A DNA stretch of 64,000 nucleotides, taken from contig NZ_QVFV01000003.1 of assembly GCF_004212215.1 (NCBI RefSeq), forward strand, positions 310,001 through 374,000. Direction: 5' to 3'. The translations under genes and the position numbers were made by a program. Of the stretch, positions 35,566-44,616 are shown one piece after another. The stretch's first letter is position 1; each line of letters opens with the position of its first letter. Under the pieces are notes generated by a model, which saw nothing but the letters and a program-made list of their open reading frames with translations, was not told the origin of the DNA and made no database searches. The stretch comes from Leptolyngbya iicbica LK (GTDB lineage Bacteria > Cyanobacteriota > Cyanobacteriia > Phormidesmidales > Phormidesmidaceae).

Positions 35566-36672
35566 ATGGCGCACATCGTATTTGAACAAGTCACCAAGCA
35601 ATACGACAACGGCTTCGTCGCCGTCAAAGACCTCAACCTCGACATTGGCGAAGACGAATTTCTCGTCCTAGTCGGCCCCTCCGGCTGCGGCAAAACCACC
35701 TCCCTGCGGATGCTCGCCGGACTCGAATCCATCAGCAGCGGCAACATTTATATCGATGGCAAGCGGGTCAACGAGCTGTCCCCCCGAGAACGGGACATTG
35801 CGATGGTGTTCCAGTCCTACGCGCTCTACCCCCACATGAGCGTGTTTGAAAATATGGCCTTTAGCCTGCAACTCCAGGGCACGCCCAAACCCGACATCCA
35901 AACTCGCGTTCACGCCGCCGCCACTCAACTCGGCATCGAAGCCCTGCTCGATCGCAAACCCAAACAACTCTCGGGAGGGCAACGCCAGCGGGTCGCCGTA
36001 GGGCGGGCGATCGTCCGTGACCCCGCTGCCTTTTTGATGGATGAACCCCTCTCCAACCTCGACGCCAAGCTGCGGGTCCAAGCCCGCGCCGAACTCAGCA
36101 AGCTGCACAAAAAGCTGAGCACCACCTTCATCTATGTCACCCACGATCAGGTAGAAGCCATGACCATGGGCAGCCGCATCGCCGTGATGAATCAGGGCAT
36201 TTTGCAGCAGGTCGATACCCCCCAAACCCTCTACGACCAGCCCAACAACGTTTTCGTCGCTGGCTTCATGGGCAGCCCCTCCATGAATTTCTTTGACGCG
36301 ACTCTGAAGCCCGAGGGCGATGCATTATTCATTAAAGCGGGCGCGTTGCGATTGCCGATTCCAGCAGAGGAGCGATCGCGCTACCAGCCCCACATCGGCA
36401 CCCCCGTCATCTTCGGCATCCGCCCCGAAAACATCTACAACCCCAAATTTGCACCCCCTGGCATCAACCCCTGCGAAGTTGAAGCGACGGTCTCCGTCGT
36501 CGAAATGATGGGCCACGAAGAAATCGTGTATCTTGCCTTGGCGGACGGGCATGAATTTTTAGCCAGAGTCGATCCGCGATCGCGCTTCACCCCCGGCGAA
36601 ATTGTCCGCGTCAGCTTTGATATGAATCGGTTTCATCTCTTTGAGCAAGCCTCCGAGCATGTCTTGGCTTAA
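35566..36672 (+). CDS. Sugar ABC transporter ATPase (MalK/UgpC/GgtA-like)
   Basis: A 368-residue ATP-binding subunit of CUT1 importers. Walker A GPSGCGKTTSLRM, Q-loop (MVFQSYALYPHM), signature LSGGQRQRVAVGRAI, Walker B AFLMDEPLSNLDAKL and switch His (VTHDQVEAMTM) are intact. The C-terminal 120 residues form the OB-fold/TOBE regulatory domain (FGIRPENIY; GEIVRVSFDMNRFHLFE). Such ATPases often serve several sugar importers. It follows the two permeases on the same strand and is their probable energy source. No solute-binding protein is found nearby. Confidence 0.93.
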   Translation: MAHIVFEQVTKQYDNGFVAVKDLNLDIGEDEFLVLVGPSGCGKTTSLRMLAGLESISSGNIYIDGKRVNELSPRERDIAMVFQSYALYPHMSVFENMAFSLQLQGTPKPDIQTRVHAAATQLGIEALLDRKPKQLSGGQRQRVAVGRAIVRDPAAFLMDEPLSNLDAKLRVQARAELSKLHKKLSTTFIYVTHDQVEAMTMGSRIAVMNQGILQQVDTPQTLYDQPNNVFVAGFMGSPSMNFFDATLKPEGDALFIKAGALRLPIPAEERSRYQPHIGTPVIFGIRPENIYNPKFAPPGINPCEVEATVSVVEMMGHEEIVYLALADGHEFLARVDPRSRFTPGEIVRVSFDMNRFHLFEQASEHVLA

Positions 36673-37042
36673 AACATGGGCTGCTGAGGCATCGGTTTTC
36701 TGCCGTCGATTAACGGTCTTGGCTTAGCTGACCAGTCTCACTTCGCCTGCTTTTCAAACCATTTAAGGGCATCACCCCCAAAGTCTTAATGCGAGAACTG
36801 GGTTAAGGGCGATCGCCCAAACACACCTCGATAATCCTCAGCATTTAGGAGGGTGATTATACTGAATGCGTCTACCTAATCACCCATATCAGGGCATTAG
36901 ACTGACAAATTTCCAACTAATTAGCTGCGTCAGGGATCCAGACTTGAATTTTCCGCCTAACTACAAGTTGACTAATGTAGAGTCAGCTATTACTTAGACA
37001 GCTTCTCAGCCTACTGTTGAGATAGCCGAAAACCATTTTCTC
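36673..37042. other. Intergenic region at the edge of the AT-rich segment
   Basis: 370 bases between the ATPase gene and the convergent DUF262 gene. Composition turns AT-rich from about 36840. HIP1 occurs once near 36810 and then not again until beyond the DUF262 gene. No gene. Confidence 0.5.
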
Positions 37043-38749
37043 CTACGTCTGAAAATCAGATCTCCAAACATGTACAGCCCGTTGCGCTAGCTGTCGTTGC
37101 CTAGAAGCAATTGCATTAATAGTCCACTCTTCAGCAGCAATATTGCGCGTCAAGTTATACACACTCTGCTGATAAGCATCACTTTTAGCTGCATAGAATT
37201 CGTTACCAACCTGGCGATTAAGACTTGGTTCTAGAGGAGTCAAATTACCAATTCGATATGTTACAGCCTCAATTTGGTCTTCTGAAAAGGCTCTTCTCCA
37301 ATCTTCAGTAGGTGATTCGGGCAAAATGTGCTCAATAGAGAAGCCATCTTCACTAATGTCATTTCGTTCTGAAGCATCTATCTCAAGCTTCCAAAGTATA
37401 TACCTCACTAGCTTCCTTTTCTGGCCTTTTGTAGAAATTGAGAGAAAGGAGAAATCTTGAGAGAACTTTTCATCGGAAACATAAACTGAACGCAGATTTT
37501 CAAAAACCTGCCTTGGAACAACTATCTCGCCATTCATAATGCCAATAGCCACCCTATTGTAGAGGGTTTCTAATTCATTAGGGTTTAGGCTGCTCACAAT
37601 GGTATAGCGAAAAGATAAAACGCAAACCAGTTTCAGTAAGCGGACAAAATCTTGAGGTGAAAATTTTTCATATGCAGCAAATAAAGTTGGATAAGCCTGT
37701 TTCACTCGAAAAAGCTCTAGTTCCCGAATATAGTGCTGACTATCTGGGCTATCGCGCCAGAAATCGTCATCAGAATTTCCAAGAGCAACAAAAAGACTGC
37801 TATAGTTCTCAAGCTGGTCTAGCAAATCGAAAGCTTGCTGACCATCTTTCACGCTATCTCGAACTATTTTGAACAGCCTTTCACGCCTAACTCGGGTTCT
37901 TTGAAGACTTAGATAATATCGAAGAAACTCAGGAAATTTCTCCATCTGCACGGTGTTAATAATTCTTCGCCACTGCCGTTGAGCTTCTTGCAAATCATCT
38001 GGCCCCTCAAATTGGGAAAATAAATAGTTTTTCAATAAATCTGTTGAACTCAGCTCTATCCCTCTGGCATTTAAAGTTTCAAATACAGTATAAGCATTTA
38101 GCTCATCCTGAACATTGATTTGAATGAATAGTAACTCCTGAGCTATTATGTTCGTCAAAAATTCGGCAAGTTTTTCGCCATCCTGAACTAAATTCTGAAG
38201 TTCACCTATATGACTTGAAAAATATTGAAAAGCCTGCCAAAGTAGCTGATTTGATTTAGAAAGAGAGCGAATATTACGTGGCCTTCTAAGGTTGATTAAG
38301 TTGCTTTGATAGAAATCATTGTTGTTTTCATTCAAGATAAGCTTACTTGAATAACGCAGAGAACGTGGATCTCTATCACTTAGATAAGTTCGTTTCAGGA
38401 TTTCTTGTCGTTCCTGATTAGCTTCTTTGCACTTTTCTCGCTCCACGAGATTTTGAATTTTTTCAATTACAGCTATAGCAATAACACTTAGAGTGGCTAA
38501 TCTTTGTTGCCCATCGATCACAGTAAACTCTTTGTCTGAAACGTCGGAGCTTTGTAAAACAAGAGCTCCCATATAATGACTAGAGTCAGGCTTGTTACGA
38601 ATGATCAAAATATCTTGCCAAAGATCCTCCCAATTCTCTTCCTTCCAGGAGTAATCACGCTGAAAAGGTGGAACTCTGTAAATCTTGCCATTACCAATCA
38701 AGTCACCGAAACTAGTGGTACGTGTATCTAGTAAGTTGCTTCGGGCCAT
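37043..38749 (-). CDS. DUF262-DUF1524 protein, GmrSD-like nuclease
   Basis: A 568-residue protein with the two halves of type IV GmrSD restriction enzymes in one chain. The N-terminal DUF262 (ParB/Srx-like NTPase) has YRVPPFQRDYSW near residues 24-35 and the hallmark DGQQR at 79-83. The C-terminal DUF1524 HNH-like nuclease region carries the EHILPES motif (H474) and GNLTPLEPSLN (about 501-511). GmrSD enzymes cut DNA with modified, often glucosylated, bases and so block phages. The gene is markedly AT-richer than its neighbours, lacks HIP1 sites and has a Lys/Asn-rich product, which suggests horizontal gain. No methyltransferase or other restriction gene is adjacent. Phage-defence role inferred from family. 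Confidence 0.88.
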   Translation of the reverse strand: MARSNLLDTRTTSFGDLIGNGKIYRVPPFQRDYSWKEENWEDLWQDILIIRNKPDSSHYMGALVLQSSDVSDKEFTVIDGQQRLATLSVIAIAVIEKIQNLVEREKCKEANQERQEILKRTYLSDRDPRSLRYSSKLILNENNNDFYQSNLINLRRPRNIRSLSKSNQLLWQAFQYFSSHIGELQNLVQDGEKLAEFLTNIIAQELLFIQINVQDELNAYTVFETLNARGIELSSTDLLKNYLFSQFEGPDDLQEAQRQWRRIINTVQMEKFPEFLRYYLSLQRTRVRRERLFKIVRDSVKDGQQAFDLLDQLENYSSLFVALGNSDDDFWRDSPDSQHYIRELELFRVKQAYPTLFAAYEKFSPQDFVRLLKLVCVLSFRYTIVSSLNPNELETLYNRVAIGIMNGEIVVPRQVFENLRSVYVSDEKFSQDFSFLSISTKGQKRKLVRYILWKLEIDASERNDISEDGFSIEHILPESPTEDWRRAFSEDQIEAVTYRIGNLTPLEPSLNRQVGNEFYAAKSDAYQQSVYNLTRNIAAEEWTINAIASRQRQLAQRAVHVWRSDFQT

Positions 38750-39131
38750 ATTTTTTGGTGAAGAGGTCAGTCTTATCCTTTAAGTTATCAAGCAACTGCT
38801 TATTTTTGCCAGTCCGAAACAGGGCAAGTAGCCAGAATTACGTTACTACGGACGGTCTAGATGCCATTGCTAAGTGTCAAAAGATACTTGCCGGCGCACA
38901 GCTTCACCTTTAGAAAATGGGATCTCTCACCGGGCACGGTAGATTTTCGGTGTCATCTCCGTCGGTCAGTTGTCGAAATGTTCGGCCAAAATGGCTGTGG
39001 CTATTTAAAGTTAAGCTCCAGGGTGATCGCCATAATTAGGTTTATCGGTACACTTCAGCAATGTCTTTACCCGCTCGACCCATTGTTGCAGCAGACATGG
39101 ATAGGGAGATCGTCTTGAAACTGGCTGGTGC
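38750..39131. other. Intergenic region, no gene seen
   Basis: 382 bases upstream of the DUF262 gene and downstream of Uma2 (both minus). AT-rich composition ends around 38900. No ORF or RNA recognised. Confidence 0.45.
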
Positions 39132-39734
39132 CTACCAAATTTTTGCCATCTGCAATTGGAACCCCGGTAGTTCTGGGTCGCCGCTGACCCTGTCAGGGTT
39201 TTCCAAAATCTCGGGTGCTTGACCGGGGCGATAAACATGCACTTGGCGCGGTTTGCGATCGATCAGAAATCCGAGCAGCGCTCCATTCGCCATGTATTCT
39301 TCCATCTTGGCCTGCAGTCCGCTCAACGTATCGCTGGATGACTTTAGCTCCACGACAAAATCTGGACAAATTGGCGCAAAGGACGCCTTCTCGTCCTCTG
39401 TTAGTGCATTCCAGCGTTCGAGCCGAATCCAGGCGGCGTCGGGCGATCGCGTTGCTCCATTGGGTAGCGTAAAGCCAGCACTTGAGTCAAACCCTAGCCC
39501 GTTACCATCCTGCTCAGCCCAGTTACCAATCTGCACAGCTAAATTGAAGTTACGGTTTCCCGTGTCAGAAAAGGCAGGTGGCATGATGATCACCTCTCCG
39601 TTAGCATTGCGCTCAATCCGCAGCTCACGATTGGCCTGACAAAATTCATAAAACTCTGCCATCGTCATCTCAATCGGCATCGGCAGGTTTACCGTCAGAG
39701 GAAAGCTCTCCGTCTGAATCAGCAGCGTTGTCAT
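39132..39734 (-). CDS. Uma2-family (DUF820) endonuclease-like protein
   Basis: A 200-residue PD-(D/E)xK-fold protein of the Uma2 family that is greatly expanded in cyanobacteria. The core is visible as MTMAEFYEFCQANRELRIE, SPDAAWI (active-site Asp), FVVELKSSSDTL (Glu-x-Lys) and the helix AKMEEYMANGALLGFLID. Length is normal. Biological role of the family is unsettled; links to mobile elements and DNA processing have been suggested. It lies between the DUF262 gene and the MerR fusion gene. Confidence 0.88.
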   Translation of the reverse strand: MTTLLIQTESFPLTVNLPMPIEMTMAEFYEFCQANRELRIERNANGEVIIMPPAFSDTGNRNFNLAVQIGNWAEQDGNGLGFDSSAGFTLPNGATRSPDAAWIRLERWNALTEDEKASFAPICPDFVVELKSSSDTLSGLQAKMEEYMANGALLGFLIDRKPRQVHVYRPGQAPEILENPDRVSGDPELPGFQLQMAKIW

Positions 39735-39910
39735 GGGTCACCTTTGGTCGCCTAGTCGCAAGGGCTTGGGATTGATCATTACCGTTGATCCTAGTGCTAA
39801 TCCAGTCAGATGATACTAAAAAGGCACCCAACGGCTTGAGCCTCACGCTGCGTCACCCCTTAGCCTCTAGTCATCAACCGTACACGTTTGGATAGGAGCG
39901 GAAAGGCGTT

Positions 39911-41083
39911 ATGTCTAACCTGCTGCAAATTGGGGAATTGGCAAAACAGACCGGACTGTCAATCCGCACCTTGCGGTACTACGACGAGATTGGCCTGCTG
40001 GTGCCCTCGCACCGCACCGAGGCCGAGTATCGACTCTACAGCGAAGCCGATATTGCTCGACTCCAGCAAATCTTATCGCTGCGGCAATTGGGGTTTGCGC
40101 TCAAGGAAATCCGTGAGTGTCTGGAGAATCCTGAATTTTCCTTGCCGCAAGTGATTGACCTGCATCTAGCGCGCCTGCAAGAGCAGATGGCGGTATCGCG
40201 ATCGCTCTTCACCCAGCTCAGCCAGCTAGCTCAACAGCTCCAAACCTCTCAGTCCGTTGCGGTTGAAGACCTGATGACCACAATGGAGACGATCACCATG
40301 ACCCAGCAATATTTGACCCAAGAACAGCACGATTTACTCGCAGCTCGGCTCCAGCAGGGCCAGGCCGAATGGCAGCAGTTCCTGACCCAAGCGCGATCTC
40401 AGCTCGCTGAGGGGCGCAACCTCAACGATCCGGAAGTCCAGCAAATGGCGTGGCAGTGGCGCACCAGCATTCTCGAGTTTGTCGGTGGCGATCTCCAGCT
40501 CTACGAAGCCCTGACTCAGCTCTACCAACAAGCAGGCGCTGAAGCGGCGAGCTGGGGCACGCTGGATGGCCCGACCTTGGAATACATTCTCAAAGCGGTG
40601 GCGATGCTATCCATGCGGGAAGAGTTCGTGGGGTCTACCCTGGGTCGCTTAGCGCCAGCAACCCAGGCGGTGCTCACCCAAGGCCAGTCAGCCATGCGAA
40701 ACAAATTGCAGATTCACGACTTCATGGGTACGGAAGGTCTGCTGCTGGGACTGCTAGCAGTGGAAACGAGCGTGGCCGCCCAGGCGCTGGGGGAACAAGG
40801 CGTGGATTTCGCCACCGCAGCAACCCTATTTCGCGACTGGTTAGCCGACTGCGCCACGTCACCTGCCGAAATCCCGGCCAACATGCCGTTTACCCCCCGC
40901 GCCCACCGCGTATTAGAACTGGCCGCTCAGCAAGCACAACAGCAGGGTGACGACCAGATTACCCCGGAACATTTGCTGCTCGGTATTTTGCAAGAAGGCG
41001 AAACCGGGGGCGGCATGGCCATGCGCGTTTTGCAGGCGTGTCAGGTGGACTGCGATCGCCTAAAGCAACAACTCAGGCCCTAG
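39911..41083 (+). CDS. MerR regulator with TipAS-like and double Clp-N domains
   Basis: A 390-residue fusion. Residues 1-70 are a MerR winged helix (IGELAKQTGLSIRTLRYYDE, EYRLYSEADI), followed by a coiled coil (75-110). Residues about 135-235 resemble the TipA ligand-binding domain (LTQEQHDLLAARLQQGQAEW; DPEVQQMAWQWRTSI), known in TipA to bind thiopeptides. From about residue 255 to the end are two Clp N-terminal repeats (FMGTEGLLLGLL; TPEHLLLGILQEGE), modules that in ClpA/ClpC recognise proteins or adaptors. The ATG has GGAG upstream. It probably activates its own or adjacent promoters on ligand or misfolded-protein signals; this is inference. A MITE-like repeat follows. Confidence 0.85.
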   Translation: MSNLLQIGELAKQTGLSIRTLRYYDEIGLLVPSHRTEAEYRLYSEADIARLQQILSLRQLGFALKEIRECLENPEFSLPQVIDLHLARLQEQMAVSRSLFTQLSQLAQQLQTSQSVAVEDLMTTMETITMTQQYLTQEQHDLLAARLQQGQAEWQQFLTQARSQLAEGRNLNDPEVQQMAWQWRTSILEFVGGDLQLYEALTQLYQQAGAEAASWGTLDGPTLEYILKAVAMLSMREEFVGSTLGRLAPATQAVLTQGQSAMRNKLQIHDFMGTEGLLLGLLAVETSVAAQALGEQGVDFATAATLFRDWLADCATSPAEIPANMPFTPRAHRVLELAAQQAQQQGDDQITPEHLLLGILQEGETGGGMAMRVLQACQVDCDRLKQQLRP

Positions 41084-41417
41084 CAGGGAGACCTTTGGCC
41101 GAGGGTCGCCTGCCCGGAGTGTCTGTTTCACGCCAGTTGAGTGACTCTTGGCAGGGCTCATACTGCGGCCTGGTAATAGAGATGGCGCTGTGCAGATCGC
41201 TCCGTTCATTGCTTTGCATAAACCTGAGGGGATGAGATGAGGAAGCAGGACTTTATCAAATCCAAGTTTCGTCAGGCAGGCAGCTTGTCTGCTGCGGGAC
41301 AGCCGAGACGGCTGTCCACACTTAGATGTAAAGCTTTTGGGCTCTCGGCATTTGACTGCGGATTGCGATATCTGGAACCTTGCAACCCAGCATCACGCCT
41401 CGCGATCACCCCCCGGT
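41084..41417. other. Intergenic region holding a MITE-like repeat
   Basis: 334 bases between convergent genes, mostly occupied by the repeat at 41182-41371. No gene. Confidence 0.6.
41182..41371. repeat. MITE-like element, copy A
   Basis: About 190 bases aligned end to end with copy B at 58481-58686. Shared blocks include GAGGAAGCAGGACTTT, the perfect hairpin GGACAGCCG-AGA-CGGCTGTCC, CTTTTGGGCTCTCGGCA and TGACTGCGGATTGC. It encodes no protein. Confidence 0.75.
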
Positions 41418-41732
41418 TTAGTCTTGTGCAACCATATCCGCCTGCGCCTCTGACACCGGCTTGCGCGTCAGCAAATACAGCAACGGCCCAAAAGATCCGG
41501 CCACCAAAGTGATGCCCAACCAAGGCCAGGGATTGCGCTGCATTTTCTGCGCGTCTTGCCACATCCAGATCATCACCAGACCTAACGCAATCACCAGGTC
41601 GGCAAACACCTGGCCCGCCCCAAAACTCTGAAAGTGGGGCATTAAAATCCCCAGATATCCGTGATACCAAAGCGCCGCGCCACTGAGGGCACCAAATAAC
41701 ATGAGCGTCAAAATAATCAGGCTACGGTTCAT
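41418..41732 (-). CDS. DUF2834 family membrane protein
   Basis: A 104-residue membrane protein with three hydrophobic spans and the family sequence HGYLGI...VFADLVIALGLVMIWMWQDA...NPWPWLGITLVAGSFGPLLYLL. Start at MNRSLIILTL, the usual beginning; an in-frame start eight codons upstream lacks support. Function unknown. It is divergent from the XRE regulator gene with about 140 bases between, so the regulator could control it. Confidence 0.87.
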   Translation of the reverse strand: MNRSLIILTLMLFGALSGAALWYHGYLGILMPHFQSFGAGQVFADLVIALGLVMIWMWQDAQKMQRNPWPWLGITLVAGSFGPLLYLLTRKPVSEAQADMVAQD

Positions 41733-41874
41733 AGGACACATCTCGATAGGCAGCAATATGGCTCAGTATTGAGGGCTCAGGTTATCGCCGCAATTACCTG
41801 ACAGGTAATTGCAGCCAGTGGGTCTGGCGATCGACCATCAGTCCGCACAGTTTTCATCATGCCGATGTATTCCC

Positions 41875-42660
41875 ATGCTCGATACCTTGCGTCAGGCGCG
41901 TAAATATCGTCATCTCAGCCAGTTAGAGTTGTCCTTACGGCTGGGGGTGTCACAACGGCACATCAGCTTTGTCGAAAGTGGGCGCGCCCGGCCCAGCCGA
42001 GAACTCTTAGCGGCCTGGCTGCGAGAATTAGAGGTGCCCATGGGCTTGCAAAATGAGCTGATGCGGCAAATTGGCTATGCACCGATTTACAGCCAGACGC
42101 CGCTACATGAGCCGACCCTCGCCCCGGTAAATCGAGCCCTTGAACGGCTATTACAAGCCCAAGACCCGATTCCAGCCTTAGTGATCGATGCCCACTGGAA
42201 TTTGTTACGTCTCAATCGGGGTGCGGCGTGGCTGGCGACAACACTGACTGGCGGCAGGGTCAACCTGGCTGAGGCCCAAGCTATGAATTTGTTAGATCTG
42301 CTCATCCATCCCGAGGGGCTCACTCAGTCGATCCTCAATCTGCCTGAAGTCGGCCCGGCCTTTCTCGCCCGGTTGCGCTACGAGGCGGCGATTCATCCCC
42401 CGCTCACTGAAAAAGTCAACGCCTTCGAAGCTCTGCTCGTCGCCAAACTCGGCCAGCCCCCTCTGCCACCCGAGGACTTGTCACCGACTGACCCCGTACT
42501 GACGACTCGTTATGCCACACCCTGTGGGGAGTTGGCTTTTTTCAGCATGTTCACCACTTTTGGAACACCGCAGGATATTACGCTGGCATCCTTACGGGTA
42601 GAGCATATCTTTCCGGCAGATCAAGCCACCCATGACATCCTCAAAGCCCAGATTCAGTAG
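41875..42660 (+). CDS. XRE-family regulator with MmyB-like ligand domain
   Basis: A 261-residue transcription factor. Residues about 1-65 are a lambda-repressor-type helix-turn-helix (LSQLELSLRLGVSQRHISFVE, then SGRARPSRELL). The rest (about 90-255) matches the MmyB-like PAS-related ligand-binding domain: PALVIDAHWNLLRLNRGAAW, NLLDLLIHPEGL and LAFFSMFTTFGTPQDITLASLRVEHIFPAD. MmyB relatives bind fatty acids or similar small molecules. The ATG at 41875 is chosen over an earlier in-frame start because the HTH begins at once. Divergent from DUF2834, and a candidate regulator of it. Confidence 0.9.
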   Translation: MLDTLRQARKYRHLSQLELSLRLGVSQRHISFVESGRARPSRELLAAWLRELEVPMGLQNELMRQIGYAPIYSQTPLHEPTLAPVNRALERLLQAQDPIPALVIDAHWNLLRLNRGAAWLATTLTGGRVNLAEAQAMNLLDLLIHPEGLTQSILNLPEVGPAFLARLRYEAAIHPPLTEKVNAFEALLVAKLGQPPLPPEDLSPTDPVLTTRYATPCGELAFFSMFTTFGTPQDITLASLRVEHIFPADQATHDILKAQIQ

Positions 42661-42810
42661 GGATTCGACCGATCGCTCATCGTCATTGGGTGGCTGAAGC
42701 CTTGATCACGACGAGAGGCCCGAATTGACGTCAGCGCTTGATGCACAGTTTCTTTGATCTTGTCAAACGAGCTAGCGATGCGGCACCTCAATGCCTTAGC
42801 GGTGAATGAT

Positions 42811-44076
42811 TTAGTCAATGCTGGAGGCTGGAATGTTACGTTCGCGTTTTAACCAAAAAGTGCTGATGACGATACCCGCGATCGCTAATATCGCCATGGG
42901 ATAAAACACAAAATTGTACGTGCCAAATAAATCGCGAATGCGGCCAGTAACCAGCGTGCCGATGAGCGCCCCGATGCCGTAGGCGGTAAACACAATGCCA
43001 TAGTTTTGGGCATAGTGCTCCGGATCAAAAAAGTGCAGGGTGATGGTCGGAGCCATGGCCAGCCAGCCGCCCAGACAGAACCAGAACAGGCTAAATGCCA
43101 CTAGATAAAGGGCCACCTGTCCGGTCTGCGCATTCATCATCAAAAGGCAGGCGATGAGAATAAGCGTGTAGGAAAAGATGGCGACATGTTGCGGCTTAAA
43201 GCGATCGCTTAGCCAGCCAAAGAGGGGTCGACTGACTCCATTAAAGACGGCAAACATAGAGACACTAATGGCCGCCGTTGTGGGTGTAATTTGGATGATT
43301 TCTTCCCCCACTGGCCCGGAAATGCCAATGGCACTTAAGCCGACCAGAGTGGCGATCGCATAACAAATCCATAGCCCATAAAACGACCGACTCTTCAATA
43401 AGTTATGCGGATAGCTATGGGGCTCAAGCTGTTGAGCTTTAGCAATATCATGCTGTGGATGCCATCCCAACGGCGGCAATTTCATCACTAGGGCCAGCCC
43501 TAGAATAATCAGAGTAAATGCGACGCCTAAAATCCGTAACGTTGGTCGCACCGTGTAAGCGCTAATCAAATAATTGGCTAAGGGAGCAGTGATAAAAGGA
43601 GACAGCCCAAAGCCTAAAACTGTTAGGCCCAACGCTAACCCCTTTTTATCGGGAAACCAGCGGGAAGCCACGACCATCGGCACGCCATACACAATGCCGA
43701 CCCCCATGCCAGCAATCACACCATAGGTCAGCGCCAAGACGCCAATCTGATTAGCAAAACTGGAGAGAATGTATCCTGCCCCCACCACAAGTCCGCCGAT
43801 CGCGGTCGTGAGCCGAGTACCAATGCGGGGAATGTAAAAGCCCGCGATCGGCATGGTCGCCGCATAAAAGACGAGCGCCAACGTAAAGGGCAACAGGCTT
43901 TGGGTGGCACTAATACCGAGTTCTCCTTCTAGCGGAGTTCTGAAAATGCTCCATGAATAGACCGTTCCTAAGCACAACAAAATCGTCATCCCCAAAGGCA
44001 ACAAAAGCCATCGACCTTGCTCGGCGGGTCGGCCCAAAATCTGCACATTAGGCACATTCTCATGTGTGATATTCAT
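42811..44076 (-). CDS. MFS transporter, OFA (oxalate/formate antiporter-like) family
   Basis: A 421-residue major facilitator with about twelve spans. Family features: GTVYSWSIFRTPLE after span 1, the GIGYG-like segment GMGVGIVYGVPMVVASRWFPDKKGLALGLTVLGFG between spans 4 and 5, and FGWLSDRF in the central loop. OFA carriers take monocarboxylates (oxalate, formate, lactate, pyruvate). Start at MNITHENVP rather than a codon 16 residues upstream. Substrate not certain. Monocistronic. Confidence 0.88.
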   Translation of the reverse strand: MNITHENVPNVQILGRPAEQGRWLLLPLGMTILLCLGTVYSWSIFRTPLEGELGISATQSLLPFTLALVFYAATMPIAGFYIPRIGTRLTTAIGGLVVGAGYILSSFANQIGVLALTYGVIAGMGVGIVYGVPMVVASRWFPDKKGLALGLTVLGFGLSPFITAPLANYLISAYTVRPTLRILGVAFTLIILGLALVMKLPPLGWHPQHDIAKAQQLEPHSYPHNLLKSRSFYGLWICYAIATLVGLSAIGISGPVGEEIIQITPTTAAISVSMFAVFNGVSRPLFGWLSDRFKPQHVAIFSYTLILIACLLMMNAQTGQVALYLVAFSLFWFCLGGWLAMAPTITLHFFDPEHYAQNYGIVFTAYGIGALIGTLVTGRIRDLFGTYNFVFYPMAILAIAGIVISTFWLKRERNIPASSID

Positions 44077-44616
44077 GACATATTTAAGCCCCACATCACT
44101 AGATTGAGTGCAGAGGCAGCGCACATTCTAGCTGCCCGATCCATGAATAGCGTATGGAGCTTTCATGACCCTAATTTTTATAGAAATGCTTATTATTTAG
44201 ACCCGCAATACCGCCTCGTTTGTGATGGCAGAAGGAACAAAGGAGAGCATAACAACCGACGTTCTAAAACAGAGGTCATGCAGGCTAATCGTTGGGGCAA
44301 ACAAACGGTTGCAGATCGGACTTTGCCACCATGGTTTGCGTGTCGCCTCGCACAGCATCTGCATTTGCGTGGGGTGTTCCAGTACTTCCATGAGGCGCAC
44401 CGCGATCGCCTCTCGTGCAAAGAAGTCCACCCGCCAACCCTGGTGCCCCTTCCGCATGGCCTTTTCCTCACAATGTGTCGCTCAGTGTCGCTGCTCTTAG
44501 CCGCTTTGAGGTGAACCTGATCGATATTTAGGAGTTCTTAAAAATACGTTGAGACCCTCGCCTCTCGATGGAACGCACACTTACAATGGCGACGTTCACT
44601 CCACTAAATTTCATCC
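44077..44616. other. Intergenic region with a gene remnant
   Basis: 540 bases between divergent genes. Apart from the glycosyltransferase fragment at about 44280-44457, nothing is recognised. Numerous overlapping ORFs on both strands are by-products of this remnant. Confidence 0.45.
44280..44457 (-). pseudogene. Remnant of a GT4-type glycosyltransferase C-terminus
   Basis: One minus-strand frame reads VDFFAREAIAVRLMEVLEHP followed by TQMQMLCEATRKPW, which resembles the C-terminal helix of family 4 glycosyltransferases (VDFF.PEAIA..V..VL..P..M..M...AR). About 25 bases further the next frame reads TVCLPQRLA, matching the usual YDL.TVCLPQQLA that follows. A frameshift and loss of the rest of the gene would explain this. 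No start or N-terminal domain is present. Confidence 0.45.

Noticed and set aside
41182-41371. SRP RNA, suggested by GGAAGCAG in the repeat
   Set aside because: The full GGTCAGG..GGAAGGAAGCAGCC apical pattern is missing and the sequence recurs at 58481-58686 as a repeat.
44017-44514. 165-codon plus-strand ORF overlapping the MFS start
   Set aside because: Its sequence is the opposite-strand reading of the MFS N-terminus and the glycosyltransferase remnant.
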